The notes: a model not told the origin generated them from the letters alone. A DNA stretch of 64,000 bases from Ephydatia muelleri (GCA_013339895.1 JABACO010000011.1:7634137-7698136), one strand, 5' to 3'. Positions 33,538 to 59,854 are shown, numbered from the stretch's first letter. A program made the numbers and translations.

Positions 33538-36210
33538 TGTGCTGTGCATACAGCATGTGTAGTTACATGGATGCATGTGTGTATATACTTCACCCACCCC
33601 TCCCTCAATGTGTCCTTCCATGTGTCACTTTTTCTCACACCACATACCACTCCCTCAGACCACATCCTCCCACATACACATCCTCATCTACCAATCCATC
33701 CCTCAACCACATCCTCCCTCATACCAATCCTCCTCTACCACATCCTCCCACATACCACTCCCTACCATATCCTCCCCATACCACCTGGAATGGATGTCAC
33801 ATTGATGTAGTGAGGACCTGGAATTAAGTGACTCACAAACGTTGCTTTATATTTGCCAACAGGAGCTGTCATGTCATTCCAAAGATGAGGAAAGAAGTAA
33901 GTGTGGAGTAGTTGTGGGAGAGGGAGGGTGTTGGATACACGTGTGTGAGGGTGCCTTTCCATGTGCAACCTCCCACGTTTCTACACTGTACTCCTTGTTT
34001 TATTCTGTTTGTATATTAATGACATCATCAGTGGATCTATAGAAATCATGTAGCTGATTAGCCAGTAGTGTCTGTTAATTAATAAAAGTAGATATATTTT
34101 GATTGCCAAAATGTGTTACATATTTATAATTCACAATTTCAGTATGTGAAGGAAGGTGTTATCATTATTACCATCTCCATTGCAATGTTAGAATTTCAAC
34201 TTCAGTCCAGATATGAACTGTGACTTGGCCTTATGCATGGCAAGACTGGGGAGGAGGGGTGGAGCGGAAGAACTATTCAACACAGTTAGTGCAACTTGTA
34301 TGCTCTAAGAATACTTGTGGTTTAATGTTGCTCCCTGATGTAGGCAAGAAACAAGATCAGTACACTCTCAGACATGGAACATTGCACGGATTTCAGATTC
34401 TGCAAAAGTTCAAAGGTTTTTTTCATTAAGTCTTGCTCGTATTTAATTATTTCGTACAGACGTTGTCCTCCCCCCTCCCCAACTGAACTACTGTATCTGT
34501 AAGAGTGTCAACATATCTTTAATCACCCACATCAGAAACAGCTCACAATCAAATCACTGCAGACTGCAGTAAATGCACGTGATGGTGCCAGCCTCGTGTG
34601 GTGTACACCTTAGCCAGTGCTACATGTGATGGTGCCAGCCTCGTTGGTGTACACCATCCCAGTGCTACATGTGATGGTGCCAGCTCTGTGTGTGTACACT
34701 TTAGCCAGTGCATACATGTGATGGTGCCAGCCTTGTGTGGGTACACCATAGCCAGTGCTACATGTGATGGTGCCGCCTCGTGTGGTGTACACTTTAGCCA
34801 GTGCTACATGTGATGGTGCCAGCCTGTGTGGTGTACACATAGCCAGTGACATGTGATGGTGCCAGTCTCCTTAGCCAATGCTGCTTGTGATGGTGCAGAA
34901 TCGTGTGGTGTACACCATAGCCAGTGCTACGTGATGGTGCCAGCCTTGTGTGGTGTACACCTTAGCCAGTGCTGCATGTGATGGTGCCAGCCTCATGGGT
35001 ACACTTAGCAGTGCTACATGGGATGGCTGATGTGATGGTGCCAGCCTCGTGTGATGTACACTTAGCAGTGCTGTTGTGTTCTTTGGCCATTGCGTCCATG
35101 TAGTATCGAAATCTCTTGGCAATGGCACGTTCTACGAGATAATGACCCGTGGATTTATGTTTATAACAAACCCAAATTGCTATAACTTGCGCACGGTTAA
35201 TCTATCAAACTTCCTATTTTCAATATTCATCCTGCACCATTCACTATGCGAATAGGTATTTTGGTGCCTTGCACATCATAGTGCCAGCATTATGAGGTCT
35301 GATACCCATCGGTTTAAACCTCCACATTTAGGTAGGAACGTTTAAATCTCTTCAATTCGGTGTTGGGTCCTGTCGCTATTGATTTGTTAAGTTCCTTGAT
35401 TTGTATCCCATCCGTTACAGAGATACATCTGTGCAAAGTCTATACCCCTTCCCGCTCTATTCCGCCAAAAATTTCCCCTACATTGAATGTACGTGGGTAC
35501 GTGGTTTTGCAAATGATTGGCGCGAAACGATGGGAAAATGTACTTAAATTTTGCACAGCAGTATCTAATGGATAAAAGCAAAATGTTACGAACAACAAAT
35601 CATAGCAACAGGACCCCTCTAAGTCAAACCGAATTTGAAACAATTTGAATGCTCCTACCAAGATGTAGAGGTTTTGACAAGATTGGGTATCGGACCTCGT
35701 AACGTCGGCACTATGATTGTGCAAGGCACCAAACTACATTACAATAGAGAAACGATGTAGGATGAAGTTTTGGAAAATAGTGAGTCGATAGCATTAATCG
35801 TGAAGTTACAGCAATTTGAGTTTTATGTTTAAAACTAAATCGGACAAGGGTCATTACTCATAGAATGTTCCAAATTGTGTGTTTTAATACGTTTTTATGC
35901 CAGTGTATAGCAAATCGTGATTAGTTTAACTATGGTGTTAGTTAGTGTGATGTGTGTGTCTGTGTGTGGTGTGTATGTGTGTGTGCTGATTGTGCGTGTG
36001 TATAGTGATGTGTATGTGTGTGTTGAAGATCTTTGATGTGTATGTGATGAGGTATTATGGTCTCTACCATTCTGACCCATTACCATATAAGGTTGTCCTC
36101 TTGAGTGCTTGTGTGTGAGCACCATACAACCCAGAGCCCTGGGTGGCCAAGGGGGGAGCATCAGCAGAAACAGAGACCTGGCTGACCGGAACAAGCCCAT
36201 TGCTTTATTG
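29671..36210 (+). CDS. ANAPC7: Anaphase-promoting complex subunit 7, 5' part, runs into the assembly gap
   Basis: A TPR scaffold subunit of the APC/C ubiquitin ligase that controls mitotic exit. Exons: 29671-29757 (start), 30001-30123 (LFCYADSLFEDFQYRRAL), 30225-30290, 30350-30433 (IKWKIYRCYMKLKDYQEAID), 30694-30776 (IPVNQRSVRVVTALATLYQN), 31021-31056 (SAALCYRQAL), ~31120-31246 (FAVEAVLGLLSTGMCLEEVS), 33291-33343 (LKGWLEAQSCLAGKDHI), ~33863-33897 (AVMSFQR) and possibly one ending at 36213. These follow the order of vertebrate APC7 (YHADSLF, SEIEVKYKMAECY, IPSRQRTPKINMMLANLY, LALDAILGLLSL, SVWIKAYAF). The rest of the TPR array is missing in the gap. The phase at 31120 and a TGA in the last small exon do not fit perfectly. 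Introns hold many satellites and two hairpins. Confidence 0.85.
30482..30645. repeat. GT/CTGTGT microsatellite
   Basis: Imperfect (GT)n with regular GAGTCTCTGTGT units; in ANAPC7 intron 4. Confidence 0.9.
32237..32275. repeat. GT microsatellite
   Basis: Short (GT)n in the long ANAPC7 intron. Confidence 0.85.
32365..32464. repeat. Near-perfect hairpin, ~45-bp arms
   Basis: CAACTCGATGGCAGTAGAGC... at 32365 pairs with ...GCTCTACTGCCATTGAGTTG ending at 32464; the loop is only AA. One arm carries about 8 extra bases around ACGGGGAC. Confidence 0.85.
32467..32572. repeat. GT/TATG microsatellite
   Basis: (GT)n with TATG interruptions directly after the hairpin. Confidence 0.9.
32609..32664. repeat. 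Hairpin, 20-bp perfect arms
   Basis: TATAAAGCAGTTAAAGGTAG (32613-32632) and its reverse complement (32641-32660) around an 8-base loop. Confidence 0.85.
32720..32935. repeat. CA-rich degenerate satellite
   Basis: CACACATACAC / ACTCATACAC units, intronic. Confidence 0.9.
33108..33236. repeat. ~21-bp minisatellite
   Basis: Unit GATCACATGTGCTGCACAAG, six to seven copies with alternating AAG/ATG ends. Confidence 0.9.
33490..33541. repeat. GT microsatellite
   Basis: (GT)n, intronic to ANAPC7. Confidence 0.95.
33640..33785. repeat. Degenerate CCTCCCACATACCA repeat
   Basis: Pyrimidine-biased ACCACATCCTCCC / ATACCA units, roughly ten imperfect copies. Confidence 0.7.
33968..34577. other. ANAPC7 intronic sequence, nothing else recognised
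   Basis: AT-rich sequence without repeats or exon similarity that I can see. Confidence 0.35.
34578..35075. repeat. ~47-bp minisatellite, about 11 copies
   Basis: The unit starts GTGATGGTGCCAGCCTCGTG and continues TGGTGTACACCTTAGCCAGT plus GCTACAT; copies vary by small indels, and some are shortened (34846-34880, 34985-35030). Confidence 0.95.
35124..35873. mobile_element. Foldback/MITE-like element, ~750 bp with degenerate long inverted repeats
   Basis: Left arm from ~35124 (GTTCTACGAGATAATGACCC) to ~35410; right arm from ~35580 to ~35873 (GGGTCATTACTCATAGAATG). Matching blocks include TTTGGTGCCTTGCACA / TGTGCAAGGCACCAAA and AACCTCCACAT / ATGTAGAGGTT. Identity looks ~75-80%, so it is old. 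It has no ORF. Confidence 0.75.
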
Positions 36211-36255
36211 CAAAGGTATGGTTTGTTTGCCTTGAGGTGTGCGATGAAAAAATGT

Positions 36256-37255
36256 NNNNNNNNNNNNNNNNNNNNNNNNNNNNNNNNNNNNNNNNNNNNN
36301 NNNNNNNNNNNNNNNNNNNNNNNNNNNNNNNNNNNNNNNNNNNNNNNNNNNNNNNNNNNNNNNNNNNNNNNNNNNNNNNNNNNNNNNNNNNNNNNNNNNN
36401 NNNNNNNNNNNNNNNNNNNNNNNNNNNNNNNNNNNNNNNNNNNNNNNNNNNNNNNNNNNNNNNNNNNNNNNNNNNNNNNNNNNNNNNNNNNNNNNNNNNN
36501 NNNNNNNNNNNNNNNNNNNNNNNNNNNNNNNNNNNNNNNNNNNNNNNNNNNNNNNNNNNNNNNNNNNNNNNNNNNNNNNNNNNNNNNNNNNNNNNNNNNN
36601 NNNNNNNNNNNNNNNNNNNNNNNNNNNNNNNNNNNNNNNNNNNNNNNNNNNNNNNNNNNNNNNNNNNNNNNNNNNNNNNNNNNNNNNNNNNNNNNNNNNN
36701 NNNNNNNNNNNNNNNNNNNNNNNNNNNNNNNNNNNNNNNNNNNNNNNNNNNNNNNNNNNNNNNNNNNNNNNNNNNNNNNNNNNNNNNNNNNNNNNNNNNN
36801 NNNNNNNNNNNNNNNNNNNNNNNNNNNNNNNNNNNNNNNNNNNNNNNNNNNNNNNNNNNNNNNNNNNNNNNNNNNNNNNNNNNNNNNNNNNNNNNNNNNN
36901 NNNNNNNNNNNNNNNNNNNNNNNNNNNNNNNNNNNNNNNNNNNNNNNNNNNNNNNNNNNNNNNNNNNNNNNNNNNNNNNNNNNNNNNNNNNNNNNNNNNN
37001 NNNNNNNNNNNNNNNNNNNNNNNNNNNNNNNNNNNNNNNNNNNNNNNNNNNNNNNNNNNNNNNNNNNNNNNNNNNNNNNNNNNNNNNNNNNNNNNNNNNN
37101 NNNNNNNNNNNNNNNNNNNNNNNNNNNNNNNNNNNNNNNNNNNNNNNNNNNNNNNNNNNNNNNNNNNNNNNNNNNNNNNNNNNNNNNNNNNNNNNNNNNN
37201 NNNNNNNNNNNNNNNNNNNNNNNNNNNNNNNNNNNNNNNNNNNNNNNNNNNNNNN
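36256..37255. other. Assembly gap, exactly 1000 N
   Basis: The fixed size suggests a scaffold gap of arbitrary length; the true distance is unknown. The 3' part of ANAPC7 should lie in it. Any ORF across it is meaningless. Confidence 1.
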
Positions 37256-37294
37256 TTTAATTCATGAAAACACATTTACAGCATAAAGTACAAA

Positions 37295-37765
37295 CGTTTA
37301 AAAATTCTTCTTTCTTAATTTCATACTAATAAAGTCTTCTAAAATATTCTGGAAGTCTAATTTTTCCAAAACGTCGTATTCAGTGGCCATTATCGCAAGC
37401 GAATTTAATCTTTCTTGCATCATGGAAGCTCAATGACAGTTTTTCAGAATTTTCAACTTAGAAAAAGTTCATTCGCCAGTCGCGTTTGTAATCATTAAGC
37501 TAGCATCTGTAAATTCTTAGCGCAGTCAATACGTTTGGAAAAGTTGACTGCACCATGTTTTCAGAAATCAGTTCGTACGATTGCGATGCCGGTAATTGTA
37601 TCACCACGATCTTCCAACTGTGCTGCAAAATACTTAAAATGAACCATTTCTTCCTGAATGCCGGCTGGTTTGGCCTGAGTCCTGCCGCGGAAAAGTCTGA
37701 TCGACCTGAAGAACACTTGTAATTGATTGTGCAGATTCTGCAGAAGTTTCAGAAGAACCATCTAG
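37295..37765 (-). pseudogene. hAT-family transposase C-terminal remnant
   Basis: On the minus strand, ~37490-37300 reads ITNATGE..FSKLKILKN, then after a stop SMMQERLNSLAIMATEYDVL and EKLDFQNILEDFISMKLRKK. This matches the hAT dimerisation domain as found in ZMYM1-like transposases (xTNATxERSFSxLKxIKN...RLxxLAxLxIE). The 37561-37761 ORF upstream (QNLHNQLQVFFRSIRLFRG) may be an earlier part. Stops and frame breaks show it is dead; the 3' end abuts the gap. Confidence 0.6.
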
Positions 37766-38011
37766 GGAGATGCTGTCCCACGCTCTGGATGCATTTTTTG
37801 CATTGACTTTGACGTACTAAGTCAATATTTTGGCATTACAAGTGCGAATTTCAACTGCATCAATGCATTCTGCGACAGCCATGTACTGCTACCAAAGAGA
37901 TCCTTGTGGTGGCACACAGGAGCGCGAGGGACAGCACATAAGACGAGTTGAAGCGCTATATGCTTAACTGGCGCGTTAATGACGTCATGCAATGGTGGAG
38001 CGACCATGAAG
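37766..38011. other. Spacer, nothing recognised
   Basis: No feature seen between the hAT remnant and the foldback element. Confidence 0.3.
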
Positions 38012-38604
38012 CTAACTTCCTTCGCATTACTCTGCTAGCCCCGCTAAAGTACTGATTTACCCATTCCGGTGTCCAGTGCTCACTCTGAAAGGGTATTTCT
38101 CAGCTAAAGCTGACCGCAAGAGATGGCGGATGGATGCTGGCCGAGTGGAAAGAGTAACGCTAAATATAAACTAGATGGTTATTAAACTTAATTCGTGCTG
38201 TTGGTTTGGACCGGATATCGACCGGGACCGGCTTGAATCCTTCCTGTGATGCCGCGGTCAGCTATTATCGATCCGGTCACGTTCACGGCTAACCGTACCG
38301 GATCCACACGGTCACGTTGGCGGACGAACAGTGACCGTGTTTTACCAATACGGTCACGTTGGCGATTTGACGGTTGGCCGCCTGGATTCAAGCCGGTCCC
38401 GGTCGATATCCGGTCCAAACCAACAGCACGAATTAAATTTAATAACCATCTAGTTTATATTTAGCGTTACTCTTTCCACTCGGCCAGCATCCTTCTTGCG
38501 GTCAGCTTTAGCTGAGAAAATACCCTTTCAGAGTGAGCACTGGACACCGGAATGGGTAAATCAGTACTTTAGCGGGGCTAGCAGAGTAATGCGAAGGAAG
38601 TTAG
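38012..38604. mobile_element. Foldback element, ~593 bp with ~211-229-bp inverted arms
   Basis: Left arm 38012-38240 (starting CTAACTTCCTTCGCATTACT) and right arm 38394-38604 are near-exact reverse complements apart from a ~18-bp difference near 38120. The ~150-bp centre contains several CGGTCACGTT repeats. It has no ORF. Confidence 0.9.
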
Positions 38605-38945
38605 ACTGCTCAATTCCCTATGGAATTGAGTCCCCCCCCCGGACCGTATTCCCTGGTTTGAAATATATGCATGTATTTCCAACCCTTGCATGCACGTAAC
38701 ATTTGGTTCGAAAAGCAAAAGCTGTAGGTCGTCAACTATGAATGCAGTTTCAATTCGGTCTGTAACAGCACATTTGGTTCGAAAATCAAAAGCCACAATG
38801 ATCACAGGTCGCCAACTATATACATGTATGCAGCTTCTGTAACACTGATTAACCTTTTTCTTCGGTCTGTCTTGTTACTATTTATATATGTTTCCATTTG
38901 GTTCGAAAAGGATCGCGTGCAGGTCGGCAACTATACATGCAGCAC
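38605..38945. repeat. GGACCGTATTCCCTGG motif and three spaced CATTTGGTTCGAAAA repeats
   Basis: A C10 run and GGACCGTATTCCCTGG at 38632-38655 resemble the cluster at 41900-42065. CATTTGGTTCGAAAA, followed by CAGGTCG(G/C)CAACTAT and an ATGCAG, recurs three times (38700, 38771, 38894), which looks like a degenerate tandem duplication. Confidence 0.6.
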
Positions 38946-39805
38946 TGTTTATATTATCAAATCGTAGTGCAAACAAAGTAGAAATAAAGATTTAAGAAAT
39001 AAAAGTATATAATAGTTAACTGAACATAAGAGAGATGAGGGCACTGCATAATTCTCAATTTCGTACCTGTAAAAAAGAATATAAAACTAGTACACTTCAG
39101 CCATTATTGTTTAGAGAATGATGCATAAGTGTTTTTCAATCATGTACATGATATAAAAGTGAATTTCACAGACAAATAACGCTGCTCGTGTGCCCAGAGA
39201 TTTTCTGCAGAGGGGGAGGAGGTAGGAAAAGGAAGGGAGATGAGAGAGATACAGGGACACATAGCTTTAAGCGTCAAAAACTTGGTACTTAATTAGCGGT
39301 TAAATCGACCTGGCACACTCTAAGTGTGACTGCATACTTCCTCTATACACCAGGTCCTGTGTGAGGAGAAAAAGAAATGGGATGAGAGAGGGATACTAGT
39401 CAAATGAACATAAGAGACGTGCTGATACATTGAGTGTACTCAATTTCGTACCTGTAAAATCAGCCAAAAAGGGAATTTCACAGACAAATATAAGCTTGGC
39501 GGCATCCGTTAATATTGCTTGTTTGCCCTGTGTCTTTTTAGTCTCGAGTGTCACTGTGTATTAGACACATAGCATTAGCAAGATAGCTACTTGTTGCTGT
39601 ATATGATAAAAGCCATGCTCATGGAAGTTAAGGATTACAATGAAACAGAATAATTTACTGTTTAGTGGTGTTGTATGGGCTGGATGTCTTTGTGTAGGTT
39701 TTAACGAAAAATCACATATCTTGTAGGGACAGCATCTCTTTGTTTATACTGTCTGGCTTGTCTTTGTGTGCATGTCTTTTTGCGGTAAAAAGACGTGCCT
39801 GCATT
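38946..39805. other. Spacer; one internal pair of similar blocks
   Basis: Two similar stretches around 39020-39170 and 39405-39490 (GAACATAAGAGA...CTCAATTTCGTACCTGTAAAA) suggest an old duplication. No gene recognised. Confidence 0.4.
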
Positions 39806-39809
39806 TCAT

Positions 39810-40165
39810 CATCTGAGGGTACATGTAAGTGCAAACACACTGACCTTAAATAAATTGATTCCCTCCAGTAGAAACACACAGTCGCCAAACCTTGTCTTAG
39901 AGGTGCATATACATACAGGTGTATGTCATCTGAGGGTAAGTGCATACACACTGACCTATGAGAATACATGCATGGTCTCCAATCACCTTGGAGAGGTGTG
40001 CATCTACACCCTATAAGAATGGATTTATCATGTGAGAGTAAGTGCAAACACACGATACATGTACATTGACCTTAAATTAACACACAGATTCTCTCCAATA
40101 GAAACACATTGTCACCAGTCTTCCTCCGAGATTTGTGCATCAGTAAGAATGCACCTTTGAAACAC
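39810..40165. repeat. ~115-125-bp degenerate tandem repeat, three copies
   Basis: Each copy has GTAAGTGCAxACACACTGACCT, a TCTCCA/CCTCCA block and a GTGCAT block. The minus-strand ORF here is a by-product. Confidence 0.65.
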
Positions 40166-41360
40166 ACTGAAAGAACAGTTTTACATCCTCCCTAGTACCC
40201 ATGGGACCAGATGAACATAAGTCTCGGTATATGGGTTTGCAAAATGACCTGACGCAACTAGTTTAGAGCCGAGTAGAAACTTAGACTGCCAGAAAACACA
40301 GCAATTCATGTTATCGCTAAATCTAAGTGACCAACACACTCGTCAGTTCACCGTAGTCTGTTCATTGATTGCGAAGTAAGGAAGGAGCGTTTAATAGACC
40401 AAACTGAGTAGAGCGCTACCGGGGGTAACGGTCATGAAACGATTAACTATTTAAATCTTACCTGTACCTGTGATAATTAAATACAGCTACGAATCGTCGA
40501 TATCAATCCTCACGCGGCGCCAGTATAGAACTTACTCGCTTCTCTTTCCATGCCTCCAGAGGGTGAAAACACTATGTATAAAATTGCTCAATAATTTTTA
40601 TGCCCATACCATAGTACGGCTTCCATAAGTACACGAATAACAAGTCTTAATTAGCACCTTGCACCACACCATACTGTTTATCCCGCCCATGATTCAGGAA
40701 TCTATACAGGGGACAGTAGAAGGAAAGATTGGGGTTCAGTGATCCACCCCAACAGTATGACTGTTAGTTCAGTTGCATCAAGATCCTACCTGACCGATAC
40801 TAGCAGACACTACAGTGATAGAGGAGATCTAGTCGTAGTATCTGAACTGGTATTAGGACGCGCAAGCGATGTTGGCTCATCTAGTTATAGTGTTCGGTTA
40901 CAAAATGAAAAATGAAATCCCATGCAACCATGTGTTCCAGTGTACACACATGTCAGTATATGTTCTATGAAAGCTTTCGACATGAACCATCGTAATTGCT
41001 GCATGGCTAGCACTCATGTACTGATACACATATAAAAATGCACTCACAGACAAGCTATGAGAGAAATGAAATGTATTAAATTGGTTATGTATGAATTATA
41101 GGCACCAATTAAGCACAGCATTTGTCAAATAATATTTGATAATTGCGATATTATGACATTGCCGAGCTAAATTTGTGGTACACGTTCTGTCAATATACAT
41201 GGTGCATGGTTTGCAAAAGGCAGATTAAACAAATCACGTGCATGCGCGTCACGTACATGTACTAAGACTGAGAACAAGAAGGCCGTGGAATGGTATAGGT
41301 TATGTTATGAACGTCTGAGACTGAGCACTGTAAAAATTCTTATGTTTTTTTATCGCACAG
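40166..41360. other. Spacer, nothing recognised
   Basis: AT-rich, with no coding similarity or repeat structure that I can see. Confidence 0.35.
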
Positions 41361-41459
41361 GTAGAGGCAGTCCAACACTTCTTGTTCGGGATTGCAATAG
41401 ATGAAGGTTTTAAGGGCCCTCAAGCAAATACCCTTGCTTGGGATGTCCTCTACCCTGAG
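41361..41459 (+). other. Orphan exon candidate
   Basis: 99 bp open in phase 0 between TTTTTTATCGCACAG and GAG|GTAAAG, encoding VEAVQHFLFGIAIDEGFKGP and NTLAWDVLYPE. The splice-site context is good, but I found no partner exon and do not recognise the peptide. Confidence 0.3.
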
Positions 41460-41546
41460 GTAAAGGATGTCAAAATCATTTGAGGTGACAAATAGGAATC
41501 TAGCTATTCTTTACATTGTAGCTAATGATCACGCTCCTGCAAAGGA

Positions 41547-41790
41547 TGAACCACAGTCCAGAAACATCGTACGAACAATAAGCTATTCATTACATTAAAC
41601 ATCTGATGTCGTGAAAGAACTTCCATCTTGGTTTCAATATATAACTTCTGTCTTGAGTTTAAATTGTCTGGATGAACCACAGTCCAGAAACATCGTACAT
41701 TCATTACATTAAACATCTGATGTCATGAAAGAACTTCTATCTTGGTTTTAAATTGTTTTCATTATAACATTATCAATTAGAACTTCTGTC
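41547..41790. repeat. Direct duplication of ~120 bp
   Basis: GATGAACCACAGTCCAGAAA...AAGAACTT(C/T)(C/T)ATCTTGGTTT occurs at 41547 and again at 41672, and a third partial copy of the AACTTCTGTC..GTTTAAATTG block lies at 41781. Confidence 0.85.
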
Positions 41791-41899
41791 CTGTGTTTAA
41801 ATTGTTTTCATAACGGTTGCGATTTTGATGAGAATCGATTTCTTCTCTTTTTAATTATACACGCTATAAACTGGGTCGTCAAAATCAAATCTCCATTCT

Positions 41900-42065
41900 A
41901 TCAGGGAATTGAGTCCGCCTCCTCCCCCGGACTGTATTCCCTGGATGTACAATATTTTAGACGGACCGTATTCCCTAGGGAGTTGGGTCCGGGGGGGGGG
42001 GGGGGGACCGTATTCCCTAAGGGAATACGGTCCGCCGGACCGAAAATTGGGCCGGACCGTATATC
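41900..42065. repeat. Clustered GGACCGTATTCCCT motifs with a G17 tract
   Basis: GGGAATTGAGTCCG...GGACTGTATTCCCTGG, GGACCGTATTCCCTAGGG, a run of about 17 G, GGACCGTATTCCCTAAGGGAATACGGTCC (an inverted pair) and CCGGACCGTATATCCTA follow within 165 bp. Confidence 0.8.
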
Positions 42066-42818
42066 CTATGACAACGGCCGTAAACGAATGATTGTTACCA
42101 ACAGGGTCTATGCAAAAGTTAAAAGCTACATCTTACAGTCTTCATGTAGGGGATGGATGCAGCGCATGATAAGGTCTTCCAACCTGATACTGCACACTCA
42201 GCGCACATACACGGCTATCAACACATCACTATGTACGTACATTCAGCGTTTGCTACCAACGCATCCTTAAGTATACTCAGCGTACAACCATATATGCACC
42301 CACACATGCACAACACAAAGTCAGCTATACGTGCTACCAGCTAGGCATACATAACTACATACATGTACGTATTGCTCAATCAGAGACATTATATACAAAT
42401 GATCATCTCTGGCTCGAAAGAGTTGCGTCAATCACAACCACTGCATAACAAAACCTCACAAGATCACAAAAATAGTTTCTCCGAAATATTTCACGCCATG
42501 CATGCGGTATATAAAGTACGATCATATTCTGATACCATACATGAAAAAAGATAAACATGTTACAATTCCGCGTATAATCGGTTAAATGCTACTCTGCTAA
42601 AGCTATTTATTTTAGGAATCCTAAACCATTGAGGAGACAAATGCATCATTGAGAGTCAAACTCTATCGCGGTTATTTGTCACTGGCAAATTCACAAATTC
42701 TGCAGAGCTGTCTAACTCCGTAATGGTAGCTCACATGTCCAATTGGTAAAGGATATGCACGTGTCTTTAATAATTAGTTTAATAGTACAAACGACCGGTT
42801 TGCGCTATACTGCCAAAC
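42066..42818. other. Upstream region of receptor gene 1
   Basis: No gene recognised. The promoter of the receptor at 42819 should be here, but no element stands out. Confidence 0.35.
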
Positions 42819-57777
<14,959 letters not shown>

Positions 57778-58921
57778 TCTACATGTATTTATGTATTGCA
57801 TGTACTCATGCATTTTAGTTCATGCTGGTATGATTGTATATCTATAGCCATCAGACCAGTGCGGTTGTTCAATAAGATACGTGTTTGGTTGTACGATTGC
57901 ATTCTGTTCAGACACCTTTCGTGAATTGCTTGTCTGGCACAAGTTTGAACACGCAAACCGCTTTTTGGGATTTGTTGGAACCCAAAACCCATTTTATTTA
58001 TGGGTTGCAATATAGCTCTAGCCCAGCTGACTGATGAGACCTCCTGTAGGGCCACGTGTGGACCACCTTTTGGAGTAGCACAGCTCTCTGATTCATTTCA
58101 TCGTGGATTCACTTTCATCGAATATCAATACTCAATCTTACAAATAATTTCAAATGACGCAATCCATCAATAGCTATGGGTTTGTGTATATGCATATGTC
58201 AATCATAATTCATGCAGTATTTTTAATGCAATGATGGACTCACTTCAAAGTCATATTGCTGACAACAGAGGTGTGCATGTCGGCCATTCTCTTGTCCAGA
58301 GCAGCCTCATTTTTACATCATGTGATAGAGGGGAAGATGTGTGGAACAATGATCTACGCACATGTGTATCTGGACAGCTTTCAGCACCCCTGTAAGCTAA
58401 TTGACAGTTGTTGCGGTTTGTACATTTGTGTATACTTCCCTAAATTCCATAGAAAATGAATGGCTTTTTAACAAATTGATTGTTAATAGTTAACTACAAA
58501 CTACGTAGCTTAGATGGAAGTCATAATTACTTCAAGAACGTAAGATCTTGATTTAATAGAACAAAACCAAACTCTTTGTAATGAATTATTTCCGCCCCTT
58601 TGGTAAAATAACACTAGCTGTAATACCGACTGATACGCATTTGTTTGTGTGGTTATGTTATTTTATGTTGTTAATGCCCATCGTATCACGTGCACTAGTC
58701 AATTCAACTGTATTAACTACAGTTACAGGTACTAGGTATCTCATGCACATTAATTAGCTATTCACAACACTCCTTATAGACTTTGAAAAGTAGTAGTGAA
58801 AATGAAAAATTAAAGATATTTGAACAGACTATTTAGTAAACAGCACGTATCCAGAAATGGGTTCTAAGATCACTGAAAGCTAGGCTGTCAACATTGCCAC
58901 TCGGCTTCCTTTTGTTGTGTG
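57778..58921. other. Intergenic region between the two receptor genes
   Basis: No exon recognised. If receptor 2 has Ig or FN3 exons here they are not visible to me. Confidence 0.35.
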
Positions 58922-58922
58922 A

Positions 58923-59854
58923 GTGTTGAGATTGATGTGAACATCTACAACACAACCACACCCCCAGTGATAATAACAGGGCTGGTACCAAGGACCACCT
59001 ACACCTTCTCTATCACTGCTTACACCATCACAGGACCAGGGACACCACAACAAGTACAGACCAGCACTGAAGATATACGTGAGTGATCTGGGGACTTATA
59101 ACTATTCACTTCATTGTGGTACTGTACCCTCAGCCCATGTGACTGGTGTGATTGTGAACACAACATCTGTCCGAGTGTCCTGGCTGGCTATCCAGCTCCT
59201 CCAGATGGCATCCTTACAGGGTACACAGTGTATTATCTTTCTATTCCCAACACTTCAAAGAGGCAGTCGGGTGGGTACACCAGTCACACCTTCCCTCCTA
59301 CTACCACATGGGGAGTCATCAACAACCTCAATCCTAATGGTGTGTACCAGTTCAGTGAGGTTGCACAGGTTACCATCATGGGACAGTTGTACAGTGGAGA
59401 GATGGACACATCACTGGTCAACACACCCACCATCACTCCAGGTAAGGTCCCTCTAGTGACAATAATGACATGTAACCTTGAAGGTTCCACAAACCTGGTA
59501 TCCACCTAGCTGTAACTGTGGAGGAGTCCTTGCAGGATCAGAGTTTGCGGTTCTAGATGTTGCTTTGGTGACCATCATTTTATTTGTTATAATCTATTTA
59601 AGGAACAAAAGGTGTGATCAAACTGCTATGATGTTCATGCTAAAATACCTGTGACATTTTCCAATTTTCCAATTGCAGTAATGTCTTCACTACTAGAACA
59701 AAAATGACAATTGGTAGGACATAACCTAACCCTCTATGTCTGAATCACTCCACTCATCTCTCTCAGTGATGTGATCACAATGAAGTCATGCGATGCATAT
59801 GGTGACATAAAAGCAGGTGGACAAGACTGCTATGAAGTGGTGGAACACAAGTGA
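58923..59854 (+). CDS. Second receptor: FN3 repeats, TM and related tail (5' part not found)
   Basis: Exon ~58923-59079 encodes the C-terminal half of a fibronectin III domain (VIITGLVPRTTYTFSITAYT). Exon 59134-59441 encodes a full FN3 (VTGVIVNTTSVRVSW, then after a one-base frame change near 59190, YPAPPDGILTGYTVYYLS... and FSEVAQVTI). Exon 59510-59611 has the membrane span DVALVTIILFVIIYLRNKR, also after a frame change near 59550. Exons 59679-59713 and ~59767-59854 give the tail ITMKSCDAYGDIKAGGQDCY and EVVEHK, stop TGA 59852. The TM exon ends in phase 2 as in receptor 1, and the tail motif CDAYGDI matches CDAYGQV there: tandem paralogues. The N-terminus is missing or unrecognised, and frame breaks leave open whether the gene works. 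Confidence 0.65.

Noticed and set aside
36109-37286. ORFs of 349-383 codons consisting of X
   Set aside because: They span the 1000-N assembly gap.
38690-38910. GGTTCGAAA motifs as tRNA B-boxes or SINE promoters
   Set aside because: No A-box at the right spacing and no cloverleaf; they recur as part of a tandem duplication.
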